A DNA stretch of 40,501 bases from Methyloglobulus morosus KoM1 (GTDB taxonomy: Bacteria > Pseudomonadota > Gammaproteobacteria > Methylococcales > Methylomonadaceae), in contig NZ_AYLO01000015.1 of NCBI RefSeq assembly GCF_000496735.2, forward strand, positions 13,277 through 53,777. The letters are read 5' to 3'. Positions 25,099 to 34,814 of the stretch are shown piece by piece; the first letter of the stretch is position 1, and each line of letters opens with the position of its first letter. The notes under the pieces were generated by a model, which was not told the origin of the DNA, did no database searches, and was given only the letters and a program-made list of their open reading frames with translations. The position numbers were made by a program, and so were the translations under genes.

Positions 25099-25125
25099 TT
25101 AGCACTCTTAGCAATCGAGTGCTAA
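25099..25125. promoter_or_regulatory. CIRCE element (HrcA operator) upstream of rpoH
   Basis: TTAGCACTC-N9-GAGTGCTAA is a perfect match to the CIRCE consensus, 34 bases before the rpoH start codon. CIRCE is bound by the heat-shock repressor HrcA and is usually found before groESL or dnaK operons. Its position in the leader or promoter implies that rpoH transcription is repressed by HrcA. Confidence 0.95.
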
Positions 25126-25159
25126 AATTATGGCATATCTTAACTTTTAGGAGTTGCGA

Positions 25160-26017
25160 ATGAGTGATGTGATTACTTTGCCCGTGAATTTGTCGGTTGG
25201 TACGTTTGATGCGTATTTGAATGTCGTTAGGCAAATGCCTAAATTGACTCCCGAGCAAGAGCACGAACTTGCGATTAGGTTTCGGGACACTGGCGATTTG
25301 GCGGCGGCGCGTGAATTGGTCATGGCAAACCTTCGTTTTGTCGTCCATGTCGCCCGTGGCTATAGCGGTTATGGCTTGTCCATGCCGGATATTATCCAGG
25401 AAGGCAACGTCGGCTTGATGAAGGCCGTCAAACGCTTCGACCCCGAGATGGGTGTGCGATTGGTGTCGTTTGCCGTCCATTGGATCAAGGCCGAAATCCA
25501 CGAGTTCGTTATCAAGAACTGGGGCATCGTCAAGATAGCGACCACTAAAGCGCAACGCAAATTGTTCTTTAACCTACGCAAATCTAAACAGGGTTTAGGC
25601 TGGCTGTCCAATGATGAAGCCACAAATATCGCCAATGACCTGAATGTAGAAGTCAGCGCGGTGTTTGAAATGGAAAAGCGTTTGGGTAGCAGGGATATGT
25701 CCTACGATTTGCCGACGGATGCAGAAACTGACGATGCAACCTTGGAACCTGCGAGCTATTTATATGAGCAAAACGACGACCCAGCGGTAATGCTCGAAAA
25801 TGCCGAGTGGCGAGGCCGCGAACAAAAACTGCTGTCAAAAGCCCTGGACACGTTGGACGAACGCAGCCTGGACATCGTTTCCAGCCGCTGGTTAGCGGAA
25901 GATAAGGCGACACTGCACGAACTTGCCGAACGCCATCAGGTTTCCGCTGAAAGAATTAGGCAGTTGGAACAGAACGCCATGAAAAAACTGCGTGAAGCGG
26001 TCGTTTTTGCAGCTTAA
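25160..26017 (+). CDS. rpoH: RNA polymerase heat-shock sigma factor RpoH (sigma-32)
   Basis: Sigma factor for heat-shock genes. The 285-residue protein has region 1.2/2 (MPKLTPEQEHELAIRF; NLRFVVHVARGYSGYGL; DIIQEGNVGLMKAVKRFDP), the RpoH box region (QRKLFFNLRKSKQ, about residue 130), and region 4 HTH (ATLHELAERHQVSAERIRQL). ATG 25160 (MSDVITLPV) lies six bases after AGGAG and is preferred to an in-frame TTG at 25154. Single gene with its own CIRCE-controlled promoter and terminator. In E. coli rpoH directly follows ftsX; here it does not. Confidence 0.96.
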   Translation: MSDVITLPVNLSVGTFDAYLNVVRQMPKLTPEQEHELAIRFRDTGDLAAARELVMANLRFVVHVARGYSGYGLSMPDIIQEGNVGLMKAVKRFDPEMGVRLVSFAVHWIKAEIHEFVIKNWGIVKIATTKAQRKLFFNLRKSKQGLGWLSNDEATNIANDLNVEVSAVFEMEKRLGSRDMSYDLPTDAETDDATLEPASYLYEQNDDPAVMLENAEWRGREQKLLSKALDTLDERSLDIVSSRWLAEDKATLHELAERHQVSAERIRQLEQNAMKKLREAVVFAA

Positions 26018-26037
26018 TATTTCAAATCAATCATTAC

Positions 26038-26070
26038 AAAGGCTTAGGTCGCAAGACCTAAGCCTTTTTT
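26038..26070 (+). terminator. Rho-independent terminator after rpoH
   Basis: A 13-base perfect stem AAAGGCTTAGGTC / GACCTAAGCCTTT with a GCAA tetraloop, running into T residues (TTTTTT to 26070). It starts 20 bases after the rpoH stop. Confidence 0.95.
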
Positions 26071-26184
26071 ATTGCCTCCTTGTTTTTGAGTCCATACTTG
26101 TGCCCTGAATATCGGCTCACGCGGAAGCTGTCGGGAACAGCGTTTTGGGGGCGAGGAATCCCTGCCGACATAACGGATTCGGCT

Positions 26185-26424
26185 TCAAGCCGGGTTCATC
26201 AATCCTAAAAGCGCATGGGCATGTTCCGCCGCTTCCAGCCCAATCGTCGTCAAATAGCCGCCGTCTTCCAGCGTCACCAACCCTTTGTCAAAAAGCCGCC
26301 GAGTTGCTTCTATCGTTGAAGGTGCGGCTGTGGTCGTGTGGACTTTTATGCCTTCCAGCGTCGTTGTCAGTTTATAGCGGACAAGAATGTTCAGTTCGTC
26401 CAGGTTCTCTTGGGTAAATTGCAT
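26185..26424 (-). CDS. TIGR02647-type small winged-helix-like protein
   Basis: A 79-residue cytosolic protein. MQFTQENLDELNIL, then IKVHTTTAAPSTIEATRRLF, then DKGLVTLEDGGYLTTIGLEA and AEHAHALL follow the pattern I recall for the short conserved gammaproteobacterial family TIGR02647. The segment RLFDKGLVTLEDGGYLT looks like the recognition and wing part of a winged helix, so DNA binding is possible but unproven. It stands alone, convergent with rpoH. The overlapping plus-strand frame at 26145-26417 is its shadow. Confidence 0.78.
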   Translation of the reverse strand: MQFTQENLDELNILVRYKLTTTLEGIKVHTTTAAPSTIEATRRLFDKGLVTLEDGGYLTTIGLEAAEHAHALLGLMNPA

Positions 26425-26660
26425 GTGCGGTCTCAGAAATAGGATTAGGGGTAGACTTGAATTAAACGGCCTACCTTGGACAATAGTATATGCGATAGCG
26501 GTAATGTCTTAAGAAAAATTGTCCGCAGTAATTCCAGTAATCGCAATATATACCAGATAAGCATGTCGTAACTGATTTTTCTGTGAAATTTTACCTTTTA
26601 ATGCACCCTTAATCGTACTATGATTGCAACAAGACAGAAATTTCCTTTAACGGATAAAGT

Positions 26661-29600
26661 ATGCACTATCTCCTTGTTCTATTACTGGTTTTATTTGCCC
26701 CATTGAGTTGGGCAGAGACGGTTATTGTCGATGAAACCTGCAACCATAAATATGGCGCTAAACTCGTTTCGTTGCAGGGTACGCTGTTAGTCGACCCAAA
26801 CCGAAAAGGCCACTGGCAACACGCACGGCTCAACCAAATGATTTGTGAAGGCAGTTGGGTCAAGGTTGACCCCAACAGCCGCGCTTCATTACGGCTATCC
26901 AACGGCATCATCCTACGCCTACACGAAGGTACAGTCGCCTCATTGGATGCCATTTCCCCCGAACAAGCCACCTTCTTGAACTTACTTAAGGGCTTTATCC
27001 ACTTTATTAGCCGTACCCCCAAGCTGCTTAAAATCAGCACCCCGATAGCCAATGCCGGCCCCGAAGGCACTGAATTTGCCATGAGCGTGGACGACACCAG
27101 CGCATCGCTCTGGGTTTACGAGGGCGGGGTCAAGTTTTTCAACGACAAGGGCAGCATCCACCTGAGTCCAGGACAAGGCGCTCAAGCCATGTTAGGCCAA
27201 GCCCCGCAAGCCAAAATCGACATCAAGCCGCAAGATGCCGTCAACTGGGCATTGTATTACCCGCCCGTATTGCCTTATCCCGATGCAACCGCCATTATCG
27301 ACAGTGGCATTCGTCAGGCCATACAGGATTACCGGCAAGGCCATGTCGATATCGCCTTACGCCAATTGGATGCATTATCGACGGAGCAACAAACGCCTTA
27401 TTTCCACAAAGTGCGCGGTGCCATGCGGCTTAGCGCTGGACAGGATAAGCTCGCCTTGCAAGACATTCAAGCCTTGCTGGCAATCAACCCTAACGATGCC
27501 GAAGCTTTGGCACTGAAATCGGTATTGGCGCTCACCCAAAACCGCAAAGACGAAGCCTATGCCTTAGCCACCCAGGCAATCACGGTCAATCCTCAATCCG
27601 CCAGCGCTTATTCGGCGTTATCTTATGCCGAACAAGGCCGCTTTAACTTGGACAAAGCCCAAGCCGCCGCCGACCACGCGGTAACGCTTGCCCCGCACGA
27701 TGCCATGGTGTGGGCACGTAAGGCCGAATTGCAACTGTCGCAAGGCTTAACGGAAGAAAGCCAACACGCAGCCGAAAAAGCCATCGCCTTGGATGCCAAC
27801 CTGGAGCGCACCCAAACCGTGCTGGGTTTTTCCTACCTGTTACGGATGGAAACCGATGCCGCCTTAGAAACTTTCAACAAAGCCATCCAATTCGATTCCA
27901 CCGCGCCCTTGGCGCGCTTAGGCCTAGGCCTAGCCAAGATCAGGAAGGGCGACCTGGAGCTAGGCCGCGAAGACCTGGAAACCGCCGCCATCCTCGACCC
28001 CAACAATTCCATCGTCAGGAGCTACCTGGGCAAAGCCTATTACGAAGAAAAACGTAGTCCTTTGGCGGAAGACCAATTCCGCTTGGCAAAAGAGCGTGAT
28101 CCCAAAGACCCTACGCCGTATTTTTATGATGCCATCAGTAAGCAGACCACTAATCGTCCGGCGGAAGCTCTGCAGGATATGCAGAAGGCGATTGTATTGA
28201 ACGATAATCGAGGGGTTTATCGGTCAAGTTTAGCCTTAGACAAGGATTTGGCGGCACGTAGTGCGGCACAAGGGCGAATTTACAGCGATTTAGGCTTTCA
28301 ACAGCTTGGTCTGGTTGAAGGATGGAAATCGGTTAATGCCGAACCATCGGATTATTCCGGTCATCGCCTACTTGCAGATTCATATTCTATACGACCGTCT
28401 TACGAGATTGCGCGTGTAAGTGAATTACTACAATCACAACTGTTACAACCGATAAATATAACGCCAGTACAGCCACAGTTAGCGGAAAGAAATTTGCTTT
28501 CTGCTCAAAGTTCAGGCCCCGGCACATTGTCTTTTAACGAATTCAATCCGATGTTCCAACGTGATCGCTTTACCTTACAAACGTCAGGTGTAGTGGGCAG
28601 CAACGATACCTATGGTGACGAAGTTACGCATTCTGGTTTATGGCGAAACCTATCTTATAGTCTTGGGCAATATCATTATCAAACAGAGGGATTCCGTGCA
28701 AACAATGATGTGAATGTAGATTTGTTCAATGGCTTTATTCAAGCGAGCATAACTCCAAGCCTCAGCGTTCAAGCCGAAATACGACATAAAAACACCGAGC
28801 GTGGCGATATAGATCTTAGGGCGGATGGTTTTTCTGATCCCACATTTCGGCTGGGAAGTGACAAAGATACCTATCGTGCAGGTTTACGCTATTCGTTCAA
28901 CCATAATTCAAACTTGATCGCTTCTTTTATTCATACAAATAGTGATTCTTTCCAAATTCTTACTTCTGAAAATGGTAAGCGTACTGATTCTATTTCCACT
29001 GGAGATCAGGGCGAAATTCAGCATTTGTTTCGCTCTGGCCTTATAGATACCGTCGCCGGTTTCGGCTTTTCTCAATCGGGCTTTACAAATGTAAACAAAC
29101 CTCTAAGTGGGACATCTGATTCACATGAAAACGGCTACTTATATTCTTATGTACATTATCCACATGATGTAGATTGGACGTTCGGTTTGAGTGTTGATTC
29201 TTTGGAATCAACTCCCCATAACCCCAAATTTTCTAAGCTGAAAAACAATCCGCTTAATCCAAAGTTTGGCATTATCTGGCGTGCCGAAAAAGGTACAATA
29301 GTTCGAGGGGCTGTGATTAGAACTTTAAAACGTTCGTTACTAACAAATCAGACGATTGAACCAACGCAAGTAGCAGGCTTCAACCAGTTTTATGACGATC
29401 TTACTTTAACCGATGCTTGGCTATACGGGCTTGCAATAGACCAAAAATGGGGTTCTCGACTCTTTGGTGGGTTAGAATATATTGCCCGGAATCTAAAATT
29501 GATATCAGAACATGTATGGCATGAGCGTTCATATCGAGCATACCTTAATTGGAATATTGCTTCCAAACTTTCCGCTAATTTTGCCTTTCATTTGGAGAAT

Positions 29601-29978
29601 TTCAATGGTGACAATGCAAATGTCCCGCTTTCGACAACAACTTATGACAGTAAAGCAGGTCTTCGATTTTTCGATCCGTCAGGTTTTTTCTGTAATTTGG
29701 AGGCTGAATATGTAAACCAGCGGACAGACTGGTCAGAAGGATTTGATGGCTCGCCTATCAGGCACAATGAATTTGTTTTGGTCAATACTGGAATTGGATA
29801 TCGCTTACCCAGGCGATTAGGTATTGTTCAACTGGATATCAAAAATATCTTTGATCAACAATTCAATTATCAAAGCCAAGGGGCTCGTTCTCCAGGGTTT
29901 AGCGATGATGCTGGAGGACAACCCCCGCCGTTCATTCCTGGAAGGACTGTATTTGCGCGGGTTACTCTAGCTTTCTAA
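26661..29978 (+). CDS. FecR-domain, TPR and outer-membrane beta-barrel fusion protein
   Basis: A 1105-residue exported protein. Residues 1-18 are a signal peptide (LFAPLSWA). Residues about 30-190 are a FecR-like domain (GSWVKVDPNSRASLRLSNG; ISTPIANAGPEGTEFAM; VYEGGVKFFNDKG; LSPGQGAQA). Residues about 215-520 are TPR repeats. Residues about 620-1105 alternate polar and hydrophobic like outer-membrane strands and end in Phe (TVFARVTLAF), a typical barrel end. Base composition drops sharply near 28110 (about residue 483), so the barrel half looks foreign to the front half. Function is unknown; a secretion or receptor barrel with a periplasmic sensing front is plausible. The 236-bp gap before it shows no clear promoter and only a weak ribosome site. 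Confidence 0.8.
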   Translation: MHYLLVLLLVLFAPLSWAETVIVDETCNHKYGAKLVSLQGTLLVDPNRKGHWQHARLNQMICEGSWVKVDPNSRASLRLSNGIILRLHEGTVASLDAISPEQATFLNLLKGFIHFISRTPKLLKISTPIANAGPEGTEFAMSVDDTSASLWVYEGGVKFFNDKGSIHLSPGQGAQAMLGQAPQAKIDIKPQDAVNWALYYPPVLPYPDATAIIDSGIRQAIQDYRQGHVDIALRQLDALSTEQQTPYFHKVRGAMRLSAGQDKLALQDIQALLAINPNDAEALALKSVLALTQNRKDEAYALATQAITVNPQSASAYSALSYAEQGRFNLDKAQAAADHAVTLAPHDAMVWARKAELQLSQGLTEESQHAAEKAIALDANLERTQTVLGFSYLLRMETDAALETFNKAIQFDSTAPLARLGLGLAKIRKGDLELGREDLETAAILDPNNSIVRSYLGKAYYEEKRSPLAEDQFRLAKERDPKDPTPYFYDAISKQTTNRPAEALQDMQKAIVLNDNRGVYRSSLALDKDLAARSAAQGRIYSDLGFQQLGLVEGWKSVNAEPSDYSGHRLLADSYSIRPSYEIARVSELLQSQLLQPINITPVQPQLAERNLLSAQSSGPGTLSFNEFNPMFQRDRFTLQTSGVVGSNDTYGDEVTHSGLWRNLSYSLGQYHYQTEGFRANNDVNVDLFNGFIQASITPSLSVQAEIRHKNTERGDIDLRADGFSDPTFRLGSDKDTYRAGLRYSFNHNSNLIASFIHTNSDSFQILTSENGKRTDSISTGDQGEIQHLFRSGLIDTVAGFGFSQSGFTNVNKPLSGTSDSHENGYLYSYVHYPHDVDWTFGLSVDSLESTPHNPKFSKLKNNPLNPKFGIIWRAEKGTIVRGAVIRTLKRSLLTNQTIEPTQVAGFNQFYDDLTLTDAWLYGLAIDQKWGSRLFGGLEYIARNLKLISEHVWHERSYRAYLNWNIASKLSANFAFHLENFNGDNANVPLSTTTYDSKAGLRFFDPSGFFCNLEAEYVNQRTDWSEGFDGSPIRHNEFVLVNTGIGYRLPRRLGIVQLDIKNIFDQQFNYQSQGARSPGFSDDAGGQPPPFIPGRTVFARVTLAF

Positions 29979-30081
29979 AGGAGATATCGAAAATTCTAAA
30001 TTTTTTTCAAAAAAACCTGAGAAATAATACATTTTTTCAGGTTTGGTACGTTCTTATTAAAAATATAACTGGAGAAAGACC

Positions 30082-30669
30082 ATGAATAACATAATTGCAA
30101 CACGAGGAAAAGAAATCATCATTTGCTTACTGATAGTAATATTAATATTAGTTATCTTTTTGTTAAAACCTTGCTCATCAATCGAGCCAAATGGTCCAAT
30201 CTCCCAAGCTAAACTCGATAACTTTAAAAAAATTCTTTTAGACTCTAAACAGAATGTACACGCCGTAGCGTTACTTGCCCCTAACCAAGGTGGCAAGCTT
30301 GTCATCTTTAATAAATTACTAGAACCCGTCCAGCCTTGTTTTACATCGCCCGATAAAATAAAACCAGGTGAAAGAATTAAAATCGAAGATGATTGTCTCA
30401 AAGCTGGACCAGCTGAAAAAGGAAAAAAACTGATAATTAAAGCTGAAGAAGGAAACGAACAGTTTATTGCACTTACACCCGGGGTCGCGATAGAAAATAA
30501 CGACGATTCAAATTCATCGCGTGATGAAAATAAAAAAGAGCTTGGTTCTATTAAAACAACAGCTACAAAAGATGATCATAGTACTTTTCTTTTTATTACT
30601 GAATTAGATAAGCGCCAGCATGTGACATGTCAAAATCCAAATGGATTACCTTGCCCCCCACACTATTGA
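30082..30669 (+). CDS. Membrane-anchored protein of unknown function
   Basis: A 195-residue protein with one N-terminal membrane helix (about residues 12-31, very Ile/Leu-rich) followed by Cys33 and a soluble, charged, low-complexity domain (VHAVALLAPNQGGKLVIFNK; KPGERIKIEDDCLKAGPAEK; NDDSNSSRDENKKE). Four Cys in the soluble part may form disulfides if it is periplasmic. Ribosome site GGAG precedes ATG. It is AT-rich like the barrel half of the upstream gene, 103 bp away, and the two may have arrived together. A stem AAACCTGA / TCAGGTTT (30013-30043) lies between them. No homologous family is recognised. Confidence 0.65.
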   Translation: MNNIIATRGKEIIICLLIVILILVIFLLKPCSSIEPNGPISQAKLDNFKKILLDSKQNVHAVALLAPNQGGKLVIFNKLLEPVQPCFTSPDKIKPGERIKIEDDCLKAGPAEKGKKLIIKAEEGNEQFIALTPGVAIENNDDSNSSRDENKKELGSIKTTATKDDHSTFLFITELDKRQHVTCQNPNGLPCPPHY

Positions 30670-30674
30670 GCCTT

Positions 30675-30757
30675 GTAGGGTGGGCAACGCTTTTCTGCCC
30701 ACCGTATATCTAATGCCTGGATTGTAAACGGTGGGCAAAAAAACCTGCCCACCCTAC
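30675..30757. repeat. REPIN (two inverted REP units) next to a RAYT gene
   Basis: Outer arms GTAGGGTGGGCA (30675-30686) and TGCCCACCCTAC (30746-30757) are perfect inverted repeats. Inner arms TGCCCACCGT (30696-30705) and ACGGTGGGCA (30728-30737) are as well. Each half is itself a small hairpin (TGGGCA / TGCCCA). This is the REPIN design: two REP units facing each other. It sits 50 bp upstream of a REP-associated transposase gene. Confidence 0.88.
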
Positions 30758-30809
30758 TTTTGTTGCTTTTGGTATAATCAAAACTGCCCTTTTACCGGTA
30801 CGTTTTGCT

Positions 30810-31253
30810 ATGTCACGTTATCGACGCGCCGATGTTCCAGGCGCGACTTACTTCTTCACCGTGGTTACTTATCGCCGCCGCCCTATCCTTTGTGATGATC
30901 CGGTTCGCGCGGCATTACGTCAAGCCGTTAAAACGGTGCAATCACGCCATCCCTTTACGGTTGATGCCTGGGTTTTGTTACCCGACCATTTGCATTGTAT
31001 GTGGACGTTGCCGTCGGACGATGCAGATTATCCACTACGTTGGGGTTTGATCAAACGTATGGTCTCTTTGGCGTGTGCCTCACATTATCACCGGGCGGAT
31101 TGGATGACGGCATCCAAAACGAAATACCGTGAATCAACTATTTGGCAAAGCTTCCGCGTCCTCCTCACCCCAACCTTCTCCCTTGAGGGAGAAGGGGCAA
31201 AAGCAGAACTTATGTTTTTTCACCTGATTGCTGCCTATCTAAAATATCCATGA
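30810..31253 (+). pseudogene. Broken REP-associated tyrosine transposase (RAYT/TnpA_REP)
   Basis: The first about 115 residues are a clear RAYT of the HUH/Y1 transposase family: MSRYRRADVPGATYFFTVVT, TVDAWVLLPDHLHCMWTLPS with the metal-binding His-Leu-His, and RESTIWQ. After IWQ the family's conserved tail (RRFWEH... YIHYNPVKHG type) is missing. Instead the frame runs into a palindromic repeat and ends in unrelated residues. The protein is therefore probably inactive. It lies downstream of a REPIN, the DNA substrate this family mobilises. Confidence 0.85.
31161..31195. repeat. Palindromic repeat interrupting the RAYT gene
   Basis: CCTTCTCCCT (31174-31183) and AGGGAGAAGG (31186-31195) are perfect ten-base arms with a two-base loop, preceded by CTCCTCACCCCAA. 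This is a common dispersed bacterial REP-like sequence. It starts where RAYT similarity stops, so its insertion, or a deletion next to it, probably broke the gene. Confidence 0.75.
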
Positions 31254-31823
31254 TTACTTACAGGTCTCAGTGAAAATTGAAATGGTGATGATTCTGCGAA
31301 CCCTTCAAATGCCACCACCTCGATAGATATGCACGATAGGCCTGGATACGCACCATCCCCCTACCCAATTCGTGTTCATAAGGAATCAAGGCTTCCAGCA
31401 CAGACCTATCGGTAAAAAACAAGCAACGTTCGGGGACGTTTATTGCTCTTCGATGATAGCTCGGTTGTTTTCTTTCAGGCGCTGAATACAAGGCTGAGGC
31501 CAGCAATTCTGCCGATATGGACAAGCACGTCTGACTCGGTTGCGGCCTGCATTGCTATAACATATTGATTGTTAATGCATAAAAAACTAGAACTTGCACC
31601 ATATTCCGCGAGAGTCGACAGCAAAAAACCGCTGTCGCTGGGATTCCAATGCTGGGGGAAAACCGTTAACCTGACGTGGCCAATGCGATGTCGGCTTATT
31701 TGGGGTAGTATGCACATAGCTGCAAAAAGCGCCGCCTAATTTCGCACTGCATGCCTCTTCACGCTAAAATGTCTGGCAGAAAACATGCCATCCCACATTT
31801 TCGGCGTGTTACAAGGAGAATTT
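31254..31823. other. Degenerate region between the RAYT remnant and the Tn3-type transposase
   Basis: No intact gene is supported. On the minus strand, 31475-31717 reads HVRLTVFPQHWNPSDSGFLL, then STLAEYGASSSFLCINNQYV, then IGRIAGL, which looks protein-like and may be a fragment of a gene cut off at its 5' side by the transposon. No start with ribosome site is present and I cannot name a family. I looked for a 38-bp Tn3-type terminal repeat beginning GGGG here and found none that matches the right side. Confidence 0.35.
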
Positions 31824-34814
31824 GTGAAGTGGCATTGGAACGAAGACGAACTGGCGATGCATTGGTCATTATCGATTGAGGAATTGGCATTGCTGCCAAG
31901 TCGTACCGATAGCGGTAGACTTGGATTTGCAATTCTATTGAAATTCTTTCAATTTCAAGGTTTCTTTCCCGGCAGTCAAAAAGGCATACCGCACGAGATT
32001 GCAGTCTACCTTGCGCTGGCAACCAATTCGGCGGTGGCAGATTTGAAAATTTACGAATGGGACGGACGCACCGGCCAGCGGCATCGCAAGAAAATCCTGG
32101 GCTTTCTGGGGCTACGTCGCCCATCAGGTGAGGATTTGCAAAAACTGCGCACATGGCTGACTGCTGAAGTCTTGGCGCTGGATGTTCCATTCGAGCGATT
32201 GCAGGAATTGGCTGTTGAGTGGTTCGCCCGGCAATCGCTGGCACCGCTTGATCCCAGCCCATTGGAGCGGTTACTTCGATCAGCTACTCATGCTTTTGAG
32301 GCTGAACTATTCCAATCCATCGCCAACCTGCTAAGTGCCGAAACCAAGACATCAATAGACAAATTATTGACGGTCGAAGAGCCAAACGTCAATGATGAAA
32401 ATGGTGCCATCGAAAATGCTTCCATCGTCAAAGACGGCGCTCTTGGTTTGTCGCACCTCAAATCCGACGCTGGCCGAATAGGCCTGGATAGCGTTTTGCA
32501 GGAGCTCGCCAAACTGGGCAGAATTCGCAAGCTTGCATTACCGAGTAAAGCATTGGCCGTACTTCCCATCAAATGGTTACAAAAATACCGTCGCCGAGTC
32601 GGGACCGAGTCAAGTTGGGAATTGCGACGGCATCCGCCGGAAATACGCTACGCCTTGGCAGCGGCGTACTGCTGGCAACGAGAGCACGAGATCATCGACG
32701 CATTGATCGATTTGCTAATTCTGGTCATTCACAAGATCGGTGTTCGCGCCGAAAATAAGGTCGAGCAAGAATTGCTCAACGATTTACGCCGTGTGCGTGG
32801 CAAAACCAATGTCTTGTTCAAATTGGCGGAAGCGGCCATCGATGAACCTGATGGCATCGTCAAGGATGTATTGTATCCAGTGGTCGGGTTGGAAACACTG
32901 AAAGACTTAGTCAAAGAATTTAAGGCCAGCGGCCCTGCCTATACCAAGGTGGTACATACGGTCATTCGCTCCTCATACAGCAATCACTATCGCCGGATGT
33001 TGCCGCAGATACTTGATGCGCTGGAATTCCGTTCCAACAACACCGCACACCGACCGGTGATTGAAGCCTTGGGTCTGCTCAAAACTTACCGCGACAGCAC
33101 GCAACAATATTTTTCTGCCGAGGATGTAGTGCCGATTGAGGGTATCGTCAAAGGCAAATGGCGCGACATAGTTGTGGAAAAAGACAAGAATGACAAAGAG
33201 CGTGTCAATCGCATCAACTATGAAATTTGTGTACTGCAAGCATTGCGCGAGCGGCTGCGCAGCAAGGAAATCTGGGTCGTTGGTGCCGAGCGCTTCCGTA
33301 ATCCAGATGAGGATTTGCCCGCCGACTTTAAAACCAACCGAGCTACCTACTATGAAGCACTCAAGCAACCACAGGACGGCAAGGCATTCATCGACGGGTT
33401 GAAGAAAACGATGACGGACGCCCTATGCATGTTGAACAAGGGAATGCCAAAAAATCCACGAGTCAAAATTCTTGATCGTGGCAAGAACCGTATTTGCATT
33501 ACTCCGCTGGATGCGCAACCTGACCCGGAAAACCTCAAGCACCTGAAAGCCGAAATATTTGAACGCTGGTCATCCACCAGCTTGTTGGATATCCTCAAGG
33601 AAGCCGATTTGCGGGTAGGTTTCACCGATTTGTTCCAGAGCAGCCGGCAGCGCGAAACGCTGGATCGTGATACCTTGCAACGGCGTCTACTACTGAGCCT
33701 CTATGCGTTAGGCACAAACGCCGGACTCAAACGAATTGCAGCGGCGGGACATGAGACGACTTATCAGGAATTGCGTTACGTGCGCCACCGTTTCATCCAA
33801 AAAAGTACATTGCGGGCAGCTATTTCCCAAGTCGCCAATGCGACTTTCGCTGTTCGCCTTCCAGAAATATGGGGTGAAGGCACGACCACCTGCGCGTCGG
33901 ACTCCAAAAAATTCGGCTCCTGGGATCAGAATTTGATGACCGAGTGGCATATTCGCTACGGCGGTCGTGGCGTGATGATCTACTGGCATGTCGAGAGCAA
34001 ATCGGTCTGTATCTACTCGCAACTGAAACGATGCTCCTCCTCCGAAGTGGCGGCTATGATCGAAGGTGTATTGCGTCATGATACCGATATAGATGTTCAG
34101 AAAAGCTATACGGACAGCCACGGGCAGAGCGAAGTCGGCTTCGCTTTTTGTCATCTGCTCGGCTTCGATTTGTTGCCACGTCTGAAAGCCGTCGCTTCAC
34201 AAAAGTTGTACTTGCCGGAAACAGACAGTTCCGGCAATTATTCCAATCTCACTGAGATTTTGACGCGTCCAATCAAATGGGATTTGATACACCAACAGTA
34301 TGATGAAATGATCAAATACGCAACCGCGTTGCGCCTGGGTACAGCAGAAGCCGAAGCCATTCTTCGCCGCTTTACGCGTGGCAACCTGCAATATCCGACT
34401 TACCAAGCATTAGCGGAACTTGGCAAAGTGTTGAAAACTATTTTCTTGTGCCGGTATATTGATTCGGAAGGGCTGCGCCGTGAGATTCACGAGGGTTTGA
34501 ACGTTGTAGAAAACTGGAACAGCGCCAATGGATTCATCTTCTACGGCAAGAGCGGTGAGGTCGCCAGCAACCGACTGGAAGATCAGGAATTATCGGTATT
34601 GTCGCTGCATTTATTGCAATTATGCTTGGTGTACGTCAATACCTTGATGATTCAGCGCGTGCTATCGGAAAAGCCCTGGTGTAACAGGATGAAAACTGCG
34701 GATTTGAGAGCACTGTCTCCGCTGATTTATAGTCATGTGAATCCGTATGGGCGATTTGATTTGGACATGAGTAAACGGCTCCCAATCGAAACTGATTTTG
34801 CGCTGGTGGCATAG
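31824..34814 (+). CDS. tnpA: Tn3-family transposase TnpA
   Basis: Large DDE transposase of replicative transposons. The 996-residue protein has the N-terminal DUF4158 domain ([40 protein letters not shown]) and the C-terminal Tn3 DDE domain ([59 protein letters not shown]). I chose GTG 31824, six bases after AAGGAGAA, rather than ATG 31785, because the family N-terminus begins at this point and 31785 has no ribosome site. Full length and apparently intact. Followed by a toxin-antitoxin pair and tnpR, all plus strand. Confidence 0.93.
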   Translation: MKWHWNEDELAMHWSLSIEELALLPSRTDSGRLGFAILLKFFQFQGFFPGSQKGIPHEIAVYLALATNSAVADLKIYEWDGRTGQRHRKKILGFLGLRRPSGEDLQKLRTWLTAEVLALDVPFERLQELAVEWFARQSLAPLDPSPLERLLRSATHAFEAELFQSIANLLSAETKTSIDKLLTVEEPNVNDENGAIENASIVKDGALGLSHLKSDAGRIGLDSVLQELAKLGRIRKLALPSKALAVLPIKWLQKYRRRVGTESSWELRRHPPEIRYALAAAYCWQREHEIIDALIDLLILVIHKIGVRAENKVEQELLNDLRRVRGKTNVLFKLAEAAIDEPDGIVKDVLYPVVGLETLKDLVKEFKASGPAYTKVVHTVIRSSYSNHYRRMLPQILDALEFRSNNTAHRPVIEALGLLKTYRDSTQQYFSAEDVVPIEGIVKGKWRDIVVEKDKNDKERVNRINYEICVLQALRERLRSKEIWVVGAERFRNPDEDLPADFKTNRATYYEALKQPQDGKAFIDGLKKTMTDALCMLNKGMPKNPRVKILDRGKNRICITPLDAQPDPENLKHLKAEIFERWSSTSLLDILKEADLRVGFTDLFQSSRQRETLDRDTLQRRLLLSLYALGTNAGLKRIAAAGHETTYQELRYVRHRFIQKSTLRAAISQVANATFAVRLPEIWGEGTTTCASDSKKFGSWDQNLMTEWHIRYGGRGVMIYWHVESKSVCIYSQLKRCSSSEVAAMIEGVLRHDTDIDVQKSYTDSHGQSEVGFAFCHLLGFDLLPRLKAVASQKLYLPETDSSGNYSNLTEILTRPIKWDLIHQQYDEMIKYATALRLGTAEAEAILRRFTRGNLQYPTYQALAELGKVLKTIFLCRYIDSEGLRREIHEGLNVVENWNSANGFIFYGKSGEVASNRLEDQELSVLSLHLLQLCLVYVNTLMIQRVLSEKPWCNRMKTADLRALSPLIYSHVNPYGRFDLDMSKRLPIETDFALVA

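Noticed and set aside
26145-26417. 90-residue plus-strand frame after rpoH
   Set aside because: Overlaps the minus-strand TIGR02647-like gene, which has recognisable conserved segments.
31267-31524. 85-residue minus-strand frame between RAYT and tnpA
   Set aside because: No start signal, no family pattern; possibly part of a decayed gene but not supportable as a CDS.
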